DNA of 27,387 bases from Clostridia bacterium (GTDB lineage: Bacteria > Bacillota_A > Clostridia > Oscillospirales > CAG-272). Made by a program: the position numbers and the translations under genes. The stretch is taken from contig JAFQLG010000001.1 in assembly GCA_017414605.1 (NCBI GenBank), positions 1 to 27,387 on the forward strand. Reading direction: 5' to 3'. Under the pieces are notes generated by a model. That model saw only the letters and a list, made by a program, of their open reading frames with translations. It made no database searches and had not been told where the DNA came from. Of this stretch, positions 1 through 6,488 are shown in pieces. How positions within the stretch are numbered: the first letter of the stretch is position 1; every line of letters starts with the position of its first letter.

Positions 1-1659
1 GAGGTCAGCCGCAAGTCTGGTCATTGGATAGCCGTAAGCACCCTTGAGCATTGAATCCTGAAGTCCCTTTTCAACTGGGGGGTTGAAGTTCTTGGGAACA
101 ACACCGCCAACAACGGAAACGGTAAAGGTGAGTCCTTCTTCCTCGGAGGGAGAGAACTTGATCCAAACGTGACCGAACTGACCCGATCCGCCGTTCTGCT
201 TCTTATGCTTACCTTCAACGTCAACAGTCTTTGTTATCTTCTCTCTATAGGGGATTCTGGGGATCTCATATCTGATGTTAACGCCAAAGCGATTCTTGAG
301 GTTAGCCGCGAGAATGGAGAGGTGCATATCGCCCATAGCGTAGATGAGCTGCTGGCTGGTCTCGGGGTTGTTCTCATAACGGAGAGTTCTGTCTTCCTCA
401 GTCATTCTTGCGATAGCCTGAGATATCTTGCTCTCGTCCTTTGCGGTGAGAGGATACATAGCTCTGCAATAGTAAGAGGTGGGGTAAGTTACCTTTTTGT
501 AGGTAACGTTACCAGCTGCGGAGAGGGTATCGTTTGTATTTGTATCAGTGAGCTTAGGCACCATACCGATATCGCCGCAAGCAAGCTCATCAACCTCAAC
601 CTGCTTGTTGCCCTTCATAATATAGATATGTGCCAGCTTCTCATCAGAGCCGCTTCTGGAGTTCTTGAGAGCGAGATCTCTCTTGATGCTACCATTCATG
701 ACCTTGAAGAAGGACATCTTTCCAACGAACGGGTCAGCAACGGTCTTGAATACAAAGATAGCGGGTGCGCCGTCAGCCGAAATATCAGCTGCCGCGCCGT
801 CCTCATACTTCTCTTTGCCCTTTGCCGTATGTCTGGGGAAGGAGCCTGCGATGGAATCCATAACAGCCATAGTACCCCAAAGTTTTGTAGCCGCGCCGCA
901 ATATACGGGGGTTATGGAGCCGTCAATAATACCCTGATGGAGCGCTTCCATAGCCTCCTCCTTGGTGAACTCCTCACCCTCAAAGAACTTCTCCATAAGC
1001 TCCTCAGAGGTACCTGCAAGCGCCTCATTGAGAACGTCCTTATACTTAGCAGCCTCAGATTCGAGCGCCGCGGTCATAGGAACGGAAGATCTCTTACCCT
1101 GTGCATCATAAACGTATGCCTGCATATCAATAAGATCTACAACGGTGATCTGCTTGTCTTCTCTTACGGGAATGCAAACGGGGCAGATAGATGTTCCAAA
1201 CTTTTCATGGAGCTGATTAAACGTATTGTCAAAATGAGCGTCAACGTTGTCACACTTGTTGATAAAGAACGCCTTGGGAATGCCTGCTTCAACAGCCTTG
1301 TTCCAAGCAAGCTCTGTTCCAACCTCAAGGCCCGCCTTACCGTCTACGCAGATAACGCAAGAATCAGCAACGCGAATACCCTGATATACCTCGCCTTCAA
1401 AGTCGAGATATCCGGGAGTGTCTATTACGTTAATTTTTACGTCCTTCCAGAATATGTGAGCAACAGATGCGGACAGAGAAAACTTTCTCGCCTGCTCCTC
1501 TGCATCATAGTCACAAACGGTGTTACCGTCCGTAACGTTACCCAAGCGGTCTGTTCCGCCGCTGAGATAAAGCATAGCCTCTGCCAAAGAGGTCTTACCG
1601 CTTCCGCCGTGTCCGGCCAGAACGATATTTCTGATCTGTTTTGTGGTATACTGAGCCAT
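1..1659 (-). CDS. Elongation factor G-like GTPase (EF-G2 type), 3' part outside window
   Basis: A translational GTPase of the EF-G superfamily. The first 553 residues are present and the C-terminal part (rest of domain IV, domain V) lies beyond position 1. The P-loop is GHGGSGKTS (residues 16-24), G3 is DTPGY (80-84) and G4 is NKCD; domains II and III follow, and domain IV begins near residue 475. Canonical EF-G has AHIDAGKT and DTPGH. The replacement of the catalytic His by Tyr84 and the Gly-rich P-loop place this with the EF-G2/EF-G-like paralogs rather than with the main fusA product; that placement is inferred from motifs. The ATG at 1657-1659 has AAGGAA about 8 bases upstream. It has its own promoter at 1758-1786 and stands alone, not in a str operon (no rpsL, rpsG or tuf nearby). 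Whether it acts in translocation, ribosome recycling or another role cannot be told from the sequence. Confidence 0.9.
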   Translation of the reverse strand, partial: MAQYTTKQIRNIVLAGHGGSGKTSLAEAMLYLSGGTDRLGNVTDGNTVCDYDAEEQARKFSLSASVAHIFWKDVKINVIDTPGYLDFEGEVYQGIRVADSCVICVDGKAGLEVGTELAWNKAVEAGIPKAFFINKCDNVDAHFDNTFNQLHEKFGTSICPVCIPVREDKQITVVDLIDMQAYVYDAQGKRSSVPMTAALESEAAKYKDVLNEALAGTSEELMEKFFEGEEFTKEEAMEALHQGIIDGSITPVYCGAATKLWGTMAVMDSIAGSFPRHTAKGKEKYEDGAAADISADGAPAIFVFKTVADPFVGKMSFFKVMNGSIKRDLALKNSRSGSDEKLAHIYIMKGNKQVEVDELACGDIGMVPKLTDTNTNDTLSAAGNVTYKKVTYPTSYYCRAMYPLTAKDESKISQAIARMTEEDRTLRYENNPETSQQLIYAMGDMHLSILAANLKNRFGVNIRYEIPRIPYREKITKTVDVEGKHKKQNGGSGQFGHVWIKFSPSEEEGLTFTVSVVGGVVPKNFNPPVEKGLQDSMLKGAYGYPMTRLAADL

Positions 1660-1757
1660 TGTAGTGTTCCTTAAACCCGCAATATTTCGCGAGTCCCTTT
1701 CTTTATATGTGCTTATATGTACTCTAAAATAAAGTTTTGAAAATATGCACTATTAAT

Positions 1758-1786
1758 ATTATACATTATTTCTATACATTTTTCAA
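1758..1786 (-). promoter_or_regulatory. Sigma-A-type promoter for the EF-G-like gene
   Basis: On the - strand, -35 TTGAAA (1781-1786) and -10 TATAAT (1758-1763) are separated by 17 bases. The predicted start is about 90 bases upstream of the ATG, giving a leader that holds a short GC-rich hairpin (around 1678-1696) and two copies of an ACATATAA-type octamer (around 1703-1721). Confidence 0.75.
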
Positions 1787-1830
1787 TAATTCAAAACCAT
1801 TTTTTTCTGCTCTGATTGTAGAAGTTGCCC

Positions 1831-1861
1831 CCAAAAATTTGTGCAACTATCACAATTTTGG
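1831..1861. repeat. Inverted repeat upstream of the EF-G-like promoter
   Basis: CCAAAAATTTGTG (1831-1843) and CACAATTTTGG (1851-1861) pair over 11 base pairs with a two-base bulge and a 7-base loop. It lies about 45-75 bases upstream of the -35 element, in the gap between the EF-G-like gene and the phosphoribosyltransferase terminator. There is no T-tract directly after it on either strand, so a binding site is as likely as a remnant terminator. Confidence 0.35.
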
Positions 1862-1903
1862 CGCGCTTTCCCCTTGCTTTGTAAAGGAAGTTCCAATTTG
1901 CGC

Positions 1904-1935
1904 AAAAAAGGAGAGCACCATAGCGCTCTCCTTTT
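1904..1935 (-). terminator. Rho-independent terminator of the phosphoribosyltransferase gene
   Basis: A perfect 11-bp stem (AAAAGGAGAGC at 1906-1916 with GCTCTCCTTTT at 1925-1935) and an 8-base loop. On the - strand it is followed by a T-run, directly behind the stop codon at 1940. Confidence 0.9.
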
Positions 1936-1939
1936 ACAG

Positions 1940-2581
1940 TTAAAGCTTTGAAAAACCGAAGCTGTTTACCAAAGCATCTATCTTTTGTCCGTTGCGGCAC
2001 AAAGGACAGATGTGTGAGGGTTGTATCTGATAATCCTCTATATCGTGCGGATCGAATACAGAGCAAACAGGGTGTCCCATGCACTCCTCCGTGGTTGCGA
2101 ATATAGCGGCAATTCCCACAACGTGACCGCCGTAATAGCTGATGGCCTCTGCCGCCGCCTTTGCAGTATATCCCGTGTTAACGGAAGCCGCCAAGATCAG
2201 CACGTGCTTGCCCTGTATCATAGGAGCAACGCTATCTCTGAATATCAGCTGATTTCCGTTTGTCTGCTCGGGAGTTACAACGTACACCGTCTGGTGAGCG
2301 TTCATATTCATAAAATCGCCGCGCACAAGCTCCTTTGCAAAAAAGGCACCAACCACCTGCATCTCGTCAAGGCACAATATAGTATCTATCATGGTACTTC
2401 TGTTATAAAACTGCACAAGCTCCTTTGCAACTGCTTCTGCCTCGGAAACGCGGGACTTTTGCATGGTTACGTCAATAAAATAGTTTGAATGACTGCGGCC
2501 CGTCGCAAAATGACCCTTTACAACGCGCAGATAAAGGTTCTTACCCTTAGTCTTCATCTTATAGGTAGTTAAAGTTGGCAT
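1940..2581 (-). CDS. PyrE-like phosphoribosyltransferase family protein with altered PRPP loop
   Basis: 213 residues with the overall layout of type I phosphoribosyltransferases, closest in feel to clostridial orotate phosphoribosyltransferases. The beta-strand plus loop that normally reads VVDDVxTTG is HVLILAASVNTGYTA (126-140), so the two acidic residues that contact PRPP ribose are replaced by Ala131-Ala132, although the NTG part is kept. The C-terminus carries CPLC (192-195); with Cys173 this could bind a metal. True PyrE proteins of some Firmicutes have a similar CPLC near the C-terminus. No other pyr gene is nearby. The ATG at 2579-2581 has GGAAAGGAAG upstream. Orotate phosphoribosyltransferase activity is uncertain because of the loop; a regulatory or differently specific member is possible. 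Confidence 0.75.
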   Translation of the reverse strand: MPTLTTYKMKTKGKNLYLRVVKGHFATGRSHSNYFIDVTMQKSRVSEAEAVAKELVQFYNRSTMIDTILCLDEMQVVGAFFAKELVRGDFMNMNAHQTVYVVTPEQTNGNQLIFRDSVAPMIQGKHVLILAASVNTGYTAKAAAEAISYYGGHVVGIAAIFATTEECMGHPVCSVFDPHDIEDYQIQPSHICPLCRNGQKIDALVNSFGFSKL

Positions 2582-2613
2582 ATTCTTACTTCCTTTCCCT
2601 TTTTTGTGTTATA

Positions 2614-2642
2614 ATTTTACACAAAAAGCCGCCCCTTGTCAA
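2614..2642 (-). promoter_or_regulatory. Sigma-A-type promoter of the PyrE-like gene, inside the tatD terminator
   Basis: -35 TTGACA (2637-2642) and -10 TAAAAT (2614-2619) on the - strand, 17 bases apart. The -35 hexamer lies at the tip of the upstream terminator hairpin, and the spacer contains that terminator's T-tract. The leader before the ATG is only about 25 bases. Confidence 0.75.
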
Positions 2643-2650
2643 GAGGCAGC
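2623..2650 (-). terminator. Terminator of the hflX-yigZ-tatD operon
   Basis: On the - strand GCTGCCTCTT (2641-2650) pairs with AAGGGGCGGC (2628-2637) over 10 bp, including two G-U pairs, with a 3-base loop. TTTTT follows (2623-2627). It lies about 40 bases behind the tatD stop codon and overlaps the next promoter. Confidence 0.8.
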
Positions 2651-2691
2651 TCAATATTTTGGAATTATGAACAAAATTCACCTTAGTTTTT

Positions 2692-3501
2692 TTATATTCT
2701 GAACAAAACGCGGGCATTGTTCGCCGTTATTCGTGCCATTTCGTCATCATCCTTGCCGTGTATGCGAGCCATCTCAGCAACGGTACTTTGCATGTAAATG
2801 GAGTTATTTATTTTGCCTCTGTGCGGCACGGGGGACAGATAAGGAGCATCAGTTTCAACCAGCAGCCTATCAAGCGGCACAACGGCACAAGCCTCCCTCA
2901 CCCTTTGCGCGTTTTTATAAGTTAAAGGCCCCGAAAAAGACACGTACCATCCAAGCTTTACTATCTCTCGCACCATCTCGGCACTCATCGAACAGCTATG
3001 AAGAACTCCAACAACTTTGGAGTGTGCCTTTATCATATCAAAGGTATCTGCATGCGCCTCTCTGTCATGTATGATAACCGGCAAATCCAACTCTTTTGCA
3101 AGCCTCATCTGCTCATCAAAATACACCCTTTGCAGCTCGCGGTCAACGGGCTGCCAATAATAGTCAAAGCCTATCTCTCCGATAGCAACTATTTTGTTGC
3201 CCCTCGCCTGCTCCCGGTCGCCGATGATGCATCTCAAGCGGTCCAGCTCCTCTTGGGGAGAAAGCTCGCAAACCGTTTGAGCATCGCTTGGATGAATTCC
3301 AACCGCGGCATACATAAAATCGTATTTCGCGCATTGTGCAAGACACTCCTCGGCATTGTAAGGGCTTGTTGCAACGTTGACTACGCCGCAAACCGTATTT
3401 CCAAACTCCTCGCTACCAAGCAGGCCGTGAGCACCGCCCTCAAGCTCCGAAAAGCTTTTATCAAAATAGTGCGCGTGCGAATCAAAAATCTTCTCAGTCA
3501 T
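2692..3501 (-). CDS. tatD: TatD family metal-dependent deoxyribonuclease
   Basis: 269 residues, the usual length for TatD/YcfH hydrolases, a TIM-barrel family with a divalent metal centre. The metal-ligand motifs appear in order: SHAH (8-11), GIHPSD, AIGEIGFDYYW with the bridging Glu, VIIHDREA, LHSCS and the final Asp in ETDAPYLSP. Known members are 3'-5' exonucleases or DNA repair and quality-control enzymes; the exact paralog (TatD, YcfH, YjjV) cannot be settled. In many Firmicutes this gene sits near metG and rnmV, but here it is the last gene of an operon with hflX and yigZ. The ATG at 3499-3501 starts 3 bases after the yigZ stop, and its AGGTGA ribosome site is made from the end of yigZ, so the two are probably translationally coupled. 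Confidence 0.92.
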   Translation of the reverse strand: MTEKIFDSHAHYFDKSFSELEGGAHGLLGSEEFGNTVCGVVNVATSPYNAEECLAQCAKYDFMYAAVGIHPSDAQTVCELSPQEELDRLRCIIGDREQARGNKIVAIGEIGFDYYWQPVDRELQRVYFDEQMRLAKELDLPVIIHDREAHADTFDMIKAHSKVVGVLHSCSMSAEMVREIVKLGWYVSFSGPLTYKNAQRVREACAVVPLDRLLVETDAPYLSPVPHRGKINNSIYMQSTVAEMARIHGKDDDEMARITANNARVLFRI

Positions 3502-3504
3502 ATC

Positions 3505-4143
3505 TCACCTATAATCAAATCTTTCGCCAACGCGCTCGCAGGTATCGCGCCCGCCGCTCATCTCGGTTATTTTTTCATTGAGCGCCCGGGCCGCCGTTTC
3601 CTTTATCGCAAAGCGCACCGTGACCTTATCCGTAAAATCCGTTTCATCTATGATCGCGTTGAACGTTGGCAGAATAACCGCATATTTTTGGTAATCCGAA
3701 TATGAGCAACAAAGCTTTAGTTCGGCATATTTTTCATAAGTAACTATTTTCGCCGCAGACAGCGCGATAGATGCACCGTGCGAATATGCGCGCACAAGTC
3801 CGCCTGCTCCCAGCAATATTCCGCCGAAATATCTTGTAACCACGACTACCGCGTCGGTAACTCCGCTTTTTCGGATAACGTCAAGTATAGGCATTCCCGC
3901 AGTTCCCTGCGGCTCGCCGTCATCTGAATATCTGGCAACCGTTCCGTCACCTAAAACGTATGCCCAGCAATTATGCGTTGCATCGTAAAACTCCTTTTTC
4001 TTTTGCTTTACGACGGCCTGCGCCTCTTGCTCACTCGTAACGTGCTTGGCGTAACCGATAAACTCCGATTTGCGCTCCTCAAAGCTATCAAAGCCCTCGC
4101 CCGCAAGCGTGGTATAGAGCTGAGGCTTTATTTCGTTTGACAT
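3505..4143 (-). CDS. yigZ: YigZ/IMPACT family protein (UPF0029)
   Basis: 212 residues. The family signature YSDDGEPQGTAGMPIL and the following VTRYFGGILLGAGGLVRAYS are intact, and the second, ferredoxin-like C-terminal domain is present. YigZ is related to eukaryotic IMPACT, a regulator of translation through Gcn2; the bacterial role is not firmly known. The open frame reaches upstream into hflX, but the ATG at 4141-4143 is preferred: it is preceded by GAGGAG in the last codons of hflX and leaves one base between the hflX stop and this start. Middle gene of the hflX-yigZ-tatD operon. Confidence 0.92.
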   Translation of the reverse strand: MSNEIKPQLYTTLAGEGFDSFEERKSEFIGYAKHVTSEQEAQAVVKQKKKEFYDATHNCWAYVLGDGTVARYSDDGEPQGTAGMPILDVIRKSGVTDAVVVVTRYFGGILLGAGGLVRAYSHGASIALSAAKIVTYEKYAELKLCCSYSDYQKYAVILPTFNAIIDETDFTDKVTVRFAIKETAARALNEKITEMSGGRDTCERVGERFDYR

Positions 4144-4144
4144 A

Positions 4145-5446
4145 TCAATACTCCTCGTCGTCTTTTGTGTCTGCCTCGGTATCGTATTTCCTGAGCATTC
4201 CGCGCACCTTTGCATCCACGGTTGCCACAACGGTAACAAATTCGTCACCGTACTCCACGTCCTCCACAGTAGCGTCCTTATAAAGAACGTTAAGCGCTCT
4301 TTGCTCGGTGTTGGGTATTCTGAAGGTCACGCGGCTCTTGCCCTCGTGTACCATCTCCTCAAGCTTTTCCGCAAGTTCGTCACAGCCCATACCCGTCTTT
4401 GCCGATATACAAACGGTATGACGGCGCTCGGGAGTTCTGTCCACAAAAAGCTCGCCTTCTATTTTATCGCACTTGTTAAAGACGTAAAGCGTGGGTTTGT
4501 CCTCTGCTCCAAGCTCTGCCAGAGTCTGCTCCGTGCATTCGAGCTGTGCCTGCCACTCGGGGTCGGAGGCATCGGTCAATATCATAACTATATCGGCGCA
4601 AACCGCCTCGTCAAGAGTTGAGCGAAAAGCATTTACAAGATGGTGCGGAAGCTTTCTGATAAAGCCTACCGTGTCGGTAAGCAAAACGGTTTCGCCGCCC
4701 GGCAAAGTGAATTTTCTCGTTGTGGGGTCAAGCGTTGCAAAAAGCTTGTCCTCCGCAAGTATGCCTGCATCCGTTAAATAGTTAAGCAGCGTGGATTTAC
4801 CCGCATTAGTGTATCCAACGATAGCTATCTTCTTAAGTCCGCTCCTGTCCCTCTGCGCTCTCATAGTCCTACGCGTTGCCGAAAGTGCTTCAAGCTCCTC
4901 CTCAAGCGCAACTATGCGGCGCTTTAAGTGTCTTCTATCGCTTTCAAGCTTGGATTCGCCGGGGCCTCTGGTACCGATACCGCCACCGAGTCTTGAAAGC
5001 TCGGTTCCCTTACCGATAAGTCGGGGCGCGGTGTATTTAAGCTGAGCCAGCTCTACCTGAAGTTTACCCTCTCCGCTTGTAGCGTGAAGCGCAAAAATAT
5101 CAAGAATAAGCATGGAGCGGTCTATAACATTAACTCCGTTGCCGATGTCTTCCTCAAGATTCCTTATCTGCGCAGGAGAAAGCTCCATATCAAAGATTAC
5201 AAGACCTATCTCGTTATTCTCGCAAAGCTCTCTTATCTCTTGAACCTTACCGCTTCCGATAAGCGTGCGAGGATCAAGCGTACTTTTATTTTGTATCACC
5301 TTTGCAAAGGTCTCTCCACCCGCCGTATCGAGTAGCAAAGAAAGCTCGACAAGGGATTTTTCAACCTCTTCAGCCTGCGCCTTGTCGGTAACTATACCCA
5401 CCAATATAGCGCGAGCCTTTATTTTTTCTTTTTCGTTTAAGTTCAT
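4145..5446 (-). CDS. hflX: GTPase HflX, ribosome-associated
   Basis: 433 residues, a typical HflX length. The N-terminal HflX domain ends in the glycine-rich GGGIGTRGPGESKLE stretch, followed by a coiled helix and the G domain with G1 GYTNAGKST, G2 in DPTTRKF, G3 DTVGF and G4 NKCD. HflX binds the large subunit and splits stalled or hibernating 70S ribosomes, notably under heat or antibiotic stress. The reading frame opens with a TTG at 5473, but that codon has no ribosome site; the ATG at 5444-5446 follows AGAGGTAAT and matches the family's N-terminus better. First gene of an operon with yigZ and tatD, driven by the promoter at 5515-5543. The C-terminal tail is strongly acidic (DTEADTKDDEEY). 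Confidence 0.95.
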   Translation of the reverse strand: MNLNEKEKIKARAILVGIVTDKAQAEEVEKSLVELSLLLDTAGGETFAKVIQNKSTLDPRTLIGSGKVQEIRELCENNEIGLVIFDMELSPAQIRNLEEDIGNGVNVIDRSMLILDIFALHATSGEGKLQVELAQLKYTAPRLIGKGTELSRLGGGIGTRGPGESKLESDRRHLKRRIVALEEELEALSATRRTMRAQRDRSGLKKIAIVGYTNAGKSTLLNYLTDAGILAEDKLFATLDPTTRKFTLPGGETVLLTDTVGFIRKLPHHLVNAFRSTLDEAVCADIVMILTDASDPEWQAQLECTEQTLAELGAEDKPTLYVFNKCDKIEGELFVDRTPERRHTVCISAKTGMGCDELAEKLEEMVHEGKSRVTFRIPNTEQRALNVLYKDATVEDVEYGDEFVTVVATVDAKVRGMLRKYDTEADTKDDEEY

Positions 5447-5514
5447 ATTACCTCTGACGTTTGTAAAATTCAAAACAAATTTATCTATAATAGTATGCTC
5501 TGTTACATACCTTG

Positions 5515-5543
5515 ATTATACCACCGCCGCCCGCCAAAGTCAA
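5515..5543 (-). promoter_or_regulatory. Sigma-A-type promoter for hflX-yigZ-tatD
   Basis: -35 TTGACT (5538-5543), 17-base spacer, -10 TATAAT (5515-5520) on the - strand. The spacer is unusually GC-rich. The promoter lies just behind the rpmE terminator; the leader to the hflX ATG is about 60 bases. Confidence 0.8.
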
Positions 5544-5577
5544 CCGCTACGAGCAAAAACGCCATTTGGTATAGTAA

Positions 5578-5610
5578 AACAAAAGGAAGACCCCCAAAAG
5601 TCTTCCTTTT
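5578..5610 (-). terminator. rpmE terminator
   Basis: A perfect 11-bp stem of AAAAGGAAGAC (5581-5591) and GTCTTCCTTTT (5600-5610) around an 8-base loop, 21 bases behind the rpmE stop. The stem ends in T residues on both strands. Confidence 0.88.
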
Positions 5611-5631
5611 ATCGTATCCTTTGTACAAAGA

Positions 5632-5841
5632 TTACTTGTTAAGTCCCTCAAGTCTCTTCTTGAACTTGTCAACGCGGCCGCCCGCATCAACGAACTTCTG
5701 CTTACCCGTAAAGAAGGGGTGGCACTTGGAACAAACTTCAACTCTGATCTCAGAGCCCTTAGTGGACTTGGTTACAACGGTTTCACCGCATGCGCACTTG
5801 ATCACACACTCAACGTACTTAGGCTGGATTGCTTCTTTCAT
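5632..5841 (-). CDS. rpmE: 50S ribosomal protein L31, zinc-binding form
   Basis: 69 residues, with the four cysteines of the zinc-containing (C+) form: C16-A-C18 and C37-x2-C40. The pattern of [15 protein letters not shown] followed by a C-terminal [10 protein letters not shown] matches L31. It is a large-subunit protein that forms part of the intersubunit bridge. The ATG at 5839-5841 has GAGGT upstream. Monocistronic, with its own promoter, a small leader hairpin and a strong terminator. Presence of the Cys form suggests zinc-replete use; no Cys-less paralog is visible here. Confidence 0.97.
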   Translation of the reverse strand: MKEAIQPKYVECVIKCACGETVVTKSTKGSEIRVEVCSKCHPFFTGKQKFVDAGGRVDKFKKRLEGLNK

Positions 5842-5865
5842 TTCTTTTTACCTCACAAAATTATT

Positions 5866-5885
5866 TCACTGTTATTTGGCAGTGA
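5866..5885 (-). promoter_or_regulatory. Hairpin in the rpmE leader
   Basis: TCACTG (5866-5871) and CAGTGA (5880-5885) form a 6-bp stem with an 8-base loop in the roughly 55-base transcript leader, just upstream of the ribosome site. L31 leaders with regulatory RNA structure are described in Firmicutes, but I cannot confirm a match to that motif by eye. Confidence 0.35.
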
Positions 5886-5901
5886 TTTCACAAGTAGAGT
5901 T

Positions 5902-5930
5902 ATTATAACACTTTTTTGTGCCCTTGTCAA
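5902..5930 (-). promoter_or_regulatory. Sigma-A-type promoter for rpmE
   Basis: Consensus -35 TTGACA (5925-5930), 17-base spacer and consensus -10 TATAAT (5902-5907) on the - strand. This is a perfect hexamer pair, as expected for a ribosomal protein gene. Confidence 0.88.
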
Positions 5931-5990
5931 TAGTATTTTTGAAAAAATTTCAACCCACTCTTTTCATCCTTATTGACTTAACCTTTTGCA

Positions 5991-6007
5991 CTATGCGCGC
6001 ATAGATT
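5991..6007 (+). promoter_or_regulatory. Perfect palindrome and possible sporulation-type -10 upstream of the 6041-8421 operon
   Basis: CTATGCGCGCATAG (5991-6004) is a perfect 14-bp palindrome about 35 bases before the first ATG. No sigma-A pair is visible in this gap: TTGACT at 5974-5979 has no matching -10. CATAGATT (6000-6007) resembles the -10 of the mother-cell factors sigma-E and sigma-K (CATAnnnT core), with an AC about 17 bases upstream as in sigma-K sites. Both readings are tentative. Confidence 0.35.
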
Positions 6008-6040
6008 GATAGCGATAAACAAAAAACGGAGGCTTTGAAT

Positions 6041-6487
6041 ATGAATACAGACAACACACAGGGCTATGGATATATGATAGTCCGAGTGACTACCGCGCGG
6101 GGCGCCATACCTATTGGGAACGCCACCGTTTACGTTCAGAATTTTCTTCCAAAAGAGCAGGAGGGCAACGGCGACGTTATAGGTACTTATACTACCGATG
6201 CTACAGGTCTGACTCCAAAGATATCGCTACCCGCTCCGCCCCGCGAGCTTTCTACGTCGCCGGGAAACGGAAAAAGCTATTCCACCTATACCCTCACCGT
6301 TGCCGCCGACGGATATCACATAAGGACATACGTAAACGTTCCCGTTTTTGAGGGCATAACGGCGATACAAAACGTTGATATGATCCCACTCCCCGAAAAC
6401 GGAGTTGCAGACAGATTTGACCCGCGCTCCGACATAGTTATTGAGATGGAAAACCCATTCCTTGAATCAACAGACAAGGAGGATTGA
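6041..6487 (+). CDS. Hypothetical beta-sandwich protein (carboxypeptidase-regulatory-like), first gene of the peptidoglycan-binding operon
   Basis: 148 residues. No signal peptide and no membrane segment. Residues about 8-120 read like a transthyretin/carboxypeptidase-regulatory type beta sandwich: a strand, GNATVYVQNF, a TTDATGLTPKISLPAPP turn, then TYTLTVAADGYHIRTYVNVPVFEG. Such domains mediate binding rather than catalysis. A TTG in frame at 6035 is less likely than the ATG at 6041, which has ACGGAGG eight bases before it. Its stop is one base from the start of the SpoIID-like gene. No specific function is known to me; I infer a structural or anchoring partner of the two downstream proteins. 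Confidence 0.8.
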   Translation: MNTDNTQGYGYMIVRVTTARGAIPIGNATVYVQNFLPKEQEGNGDVIGTYTTDATGLTPKISLPAPPRELSTSPGNGKSYSTYTLTVAADGYHIRTYVNVPVFEGITAIQNVDMIPLPENGVADRFDPRSDIVIEMENPFLESTDKED

Positions 6488-6488
6488 T

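Noticed and set aside
169..1674. 501-codon open frame on the + strand
   Set aside because: It lies antisense to the EF-G-like gene, whose frame encodes clear GTPase motifs. The + translation shows no recognisable domain and has no proper ribosome site; it arises from the codon use of the real gene.
2998..3705. 235-codon open frame on the + strand
   Set aside because: Antisense to tatD and yigZ, both with complete family motifs and coupled spacing.
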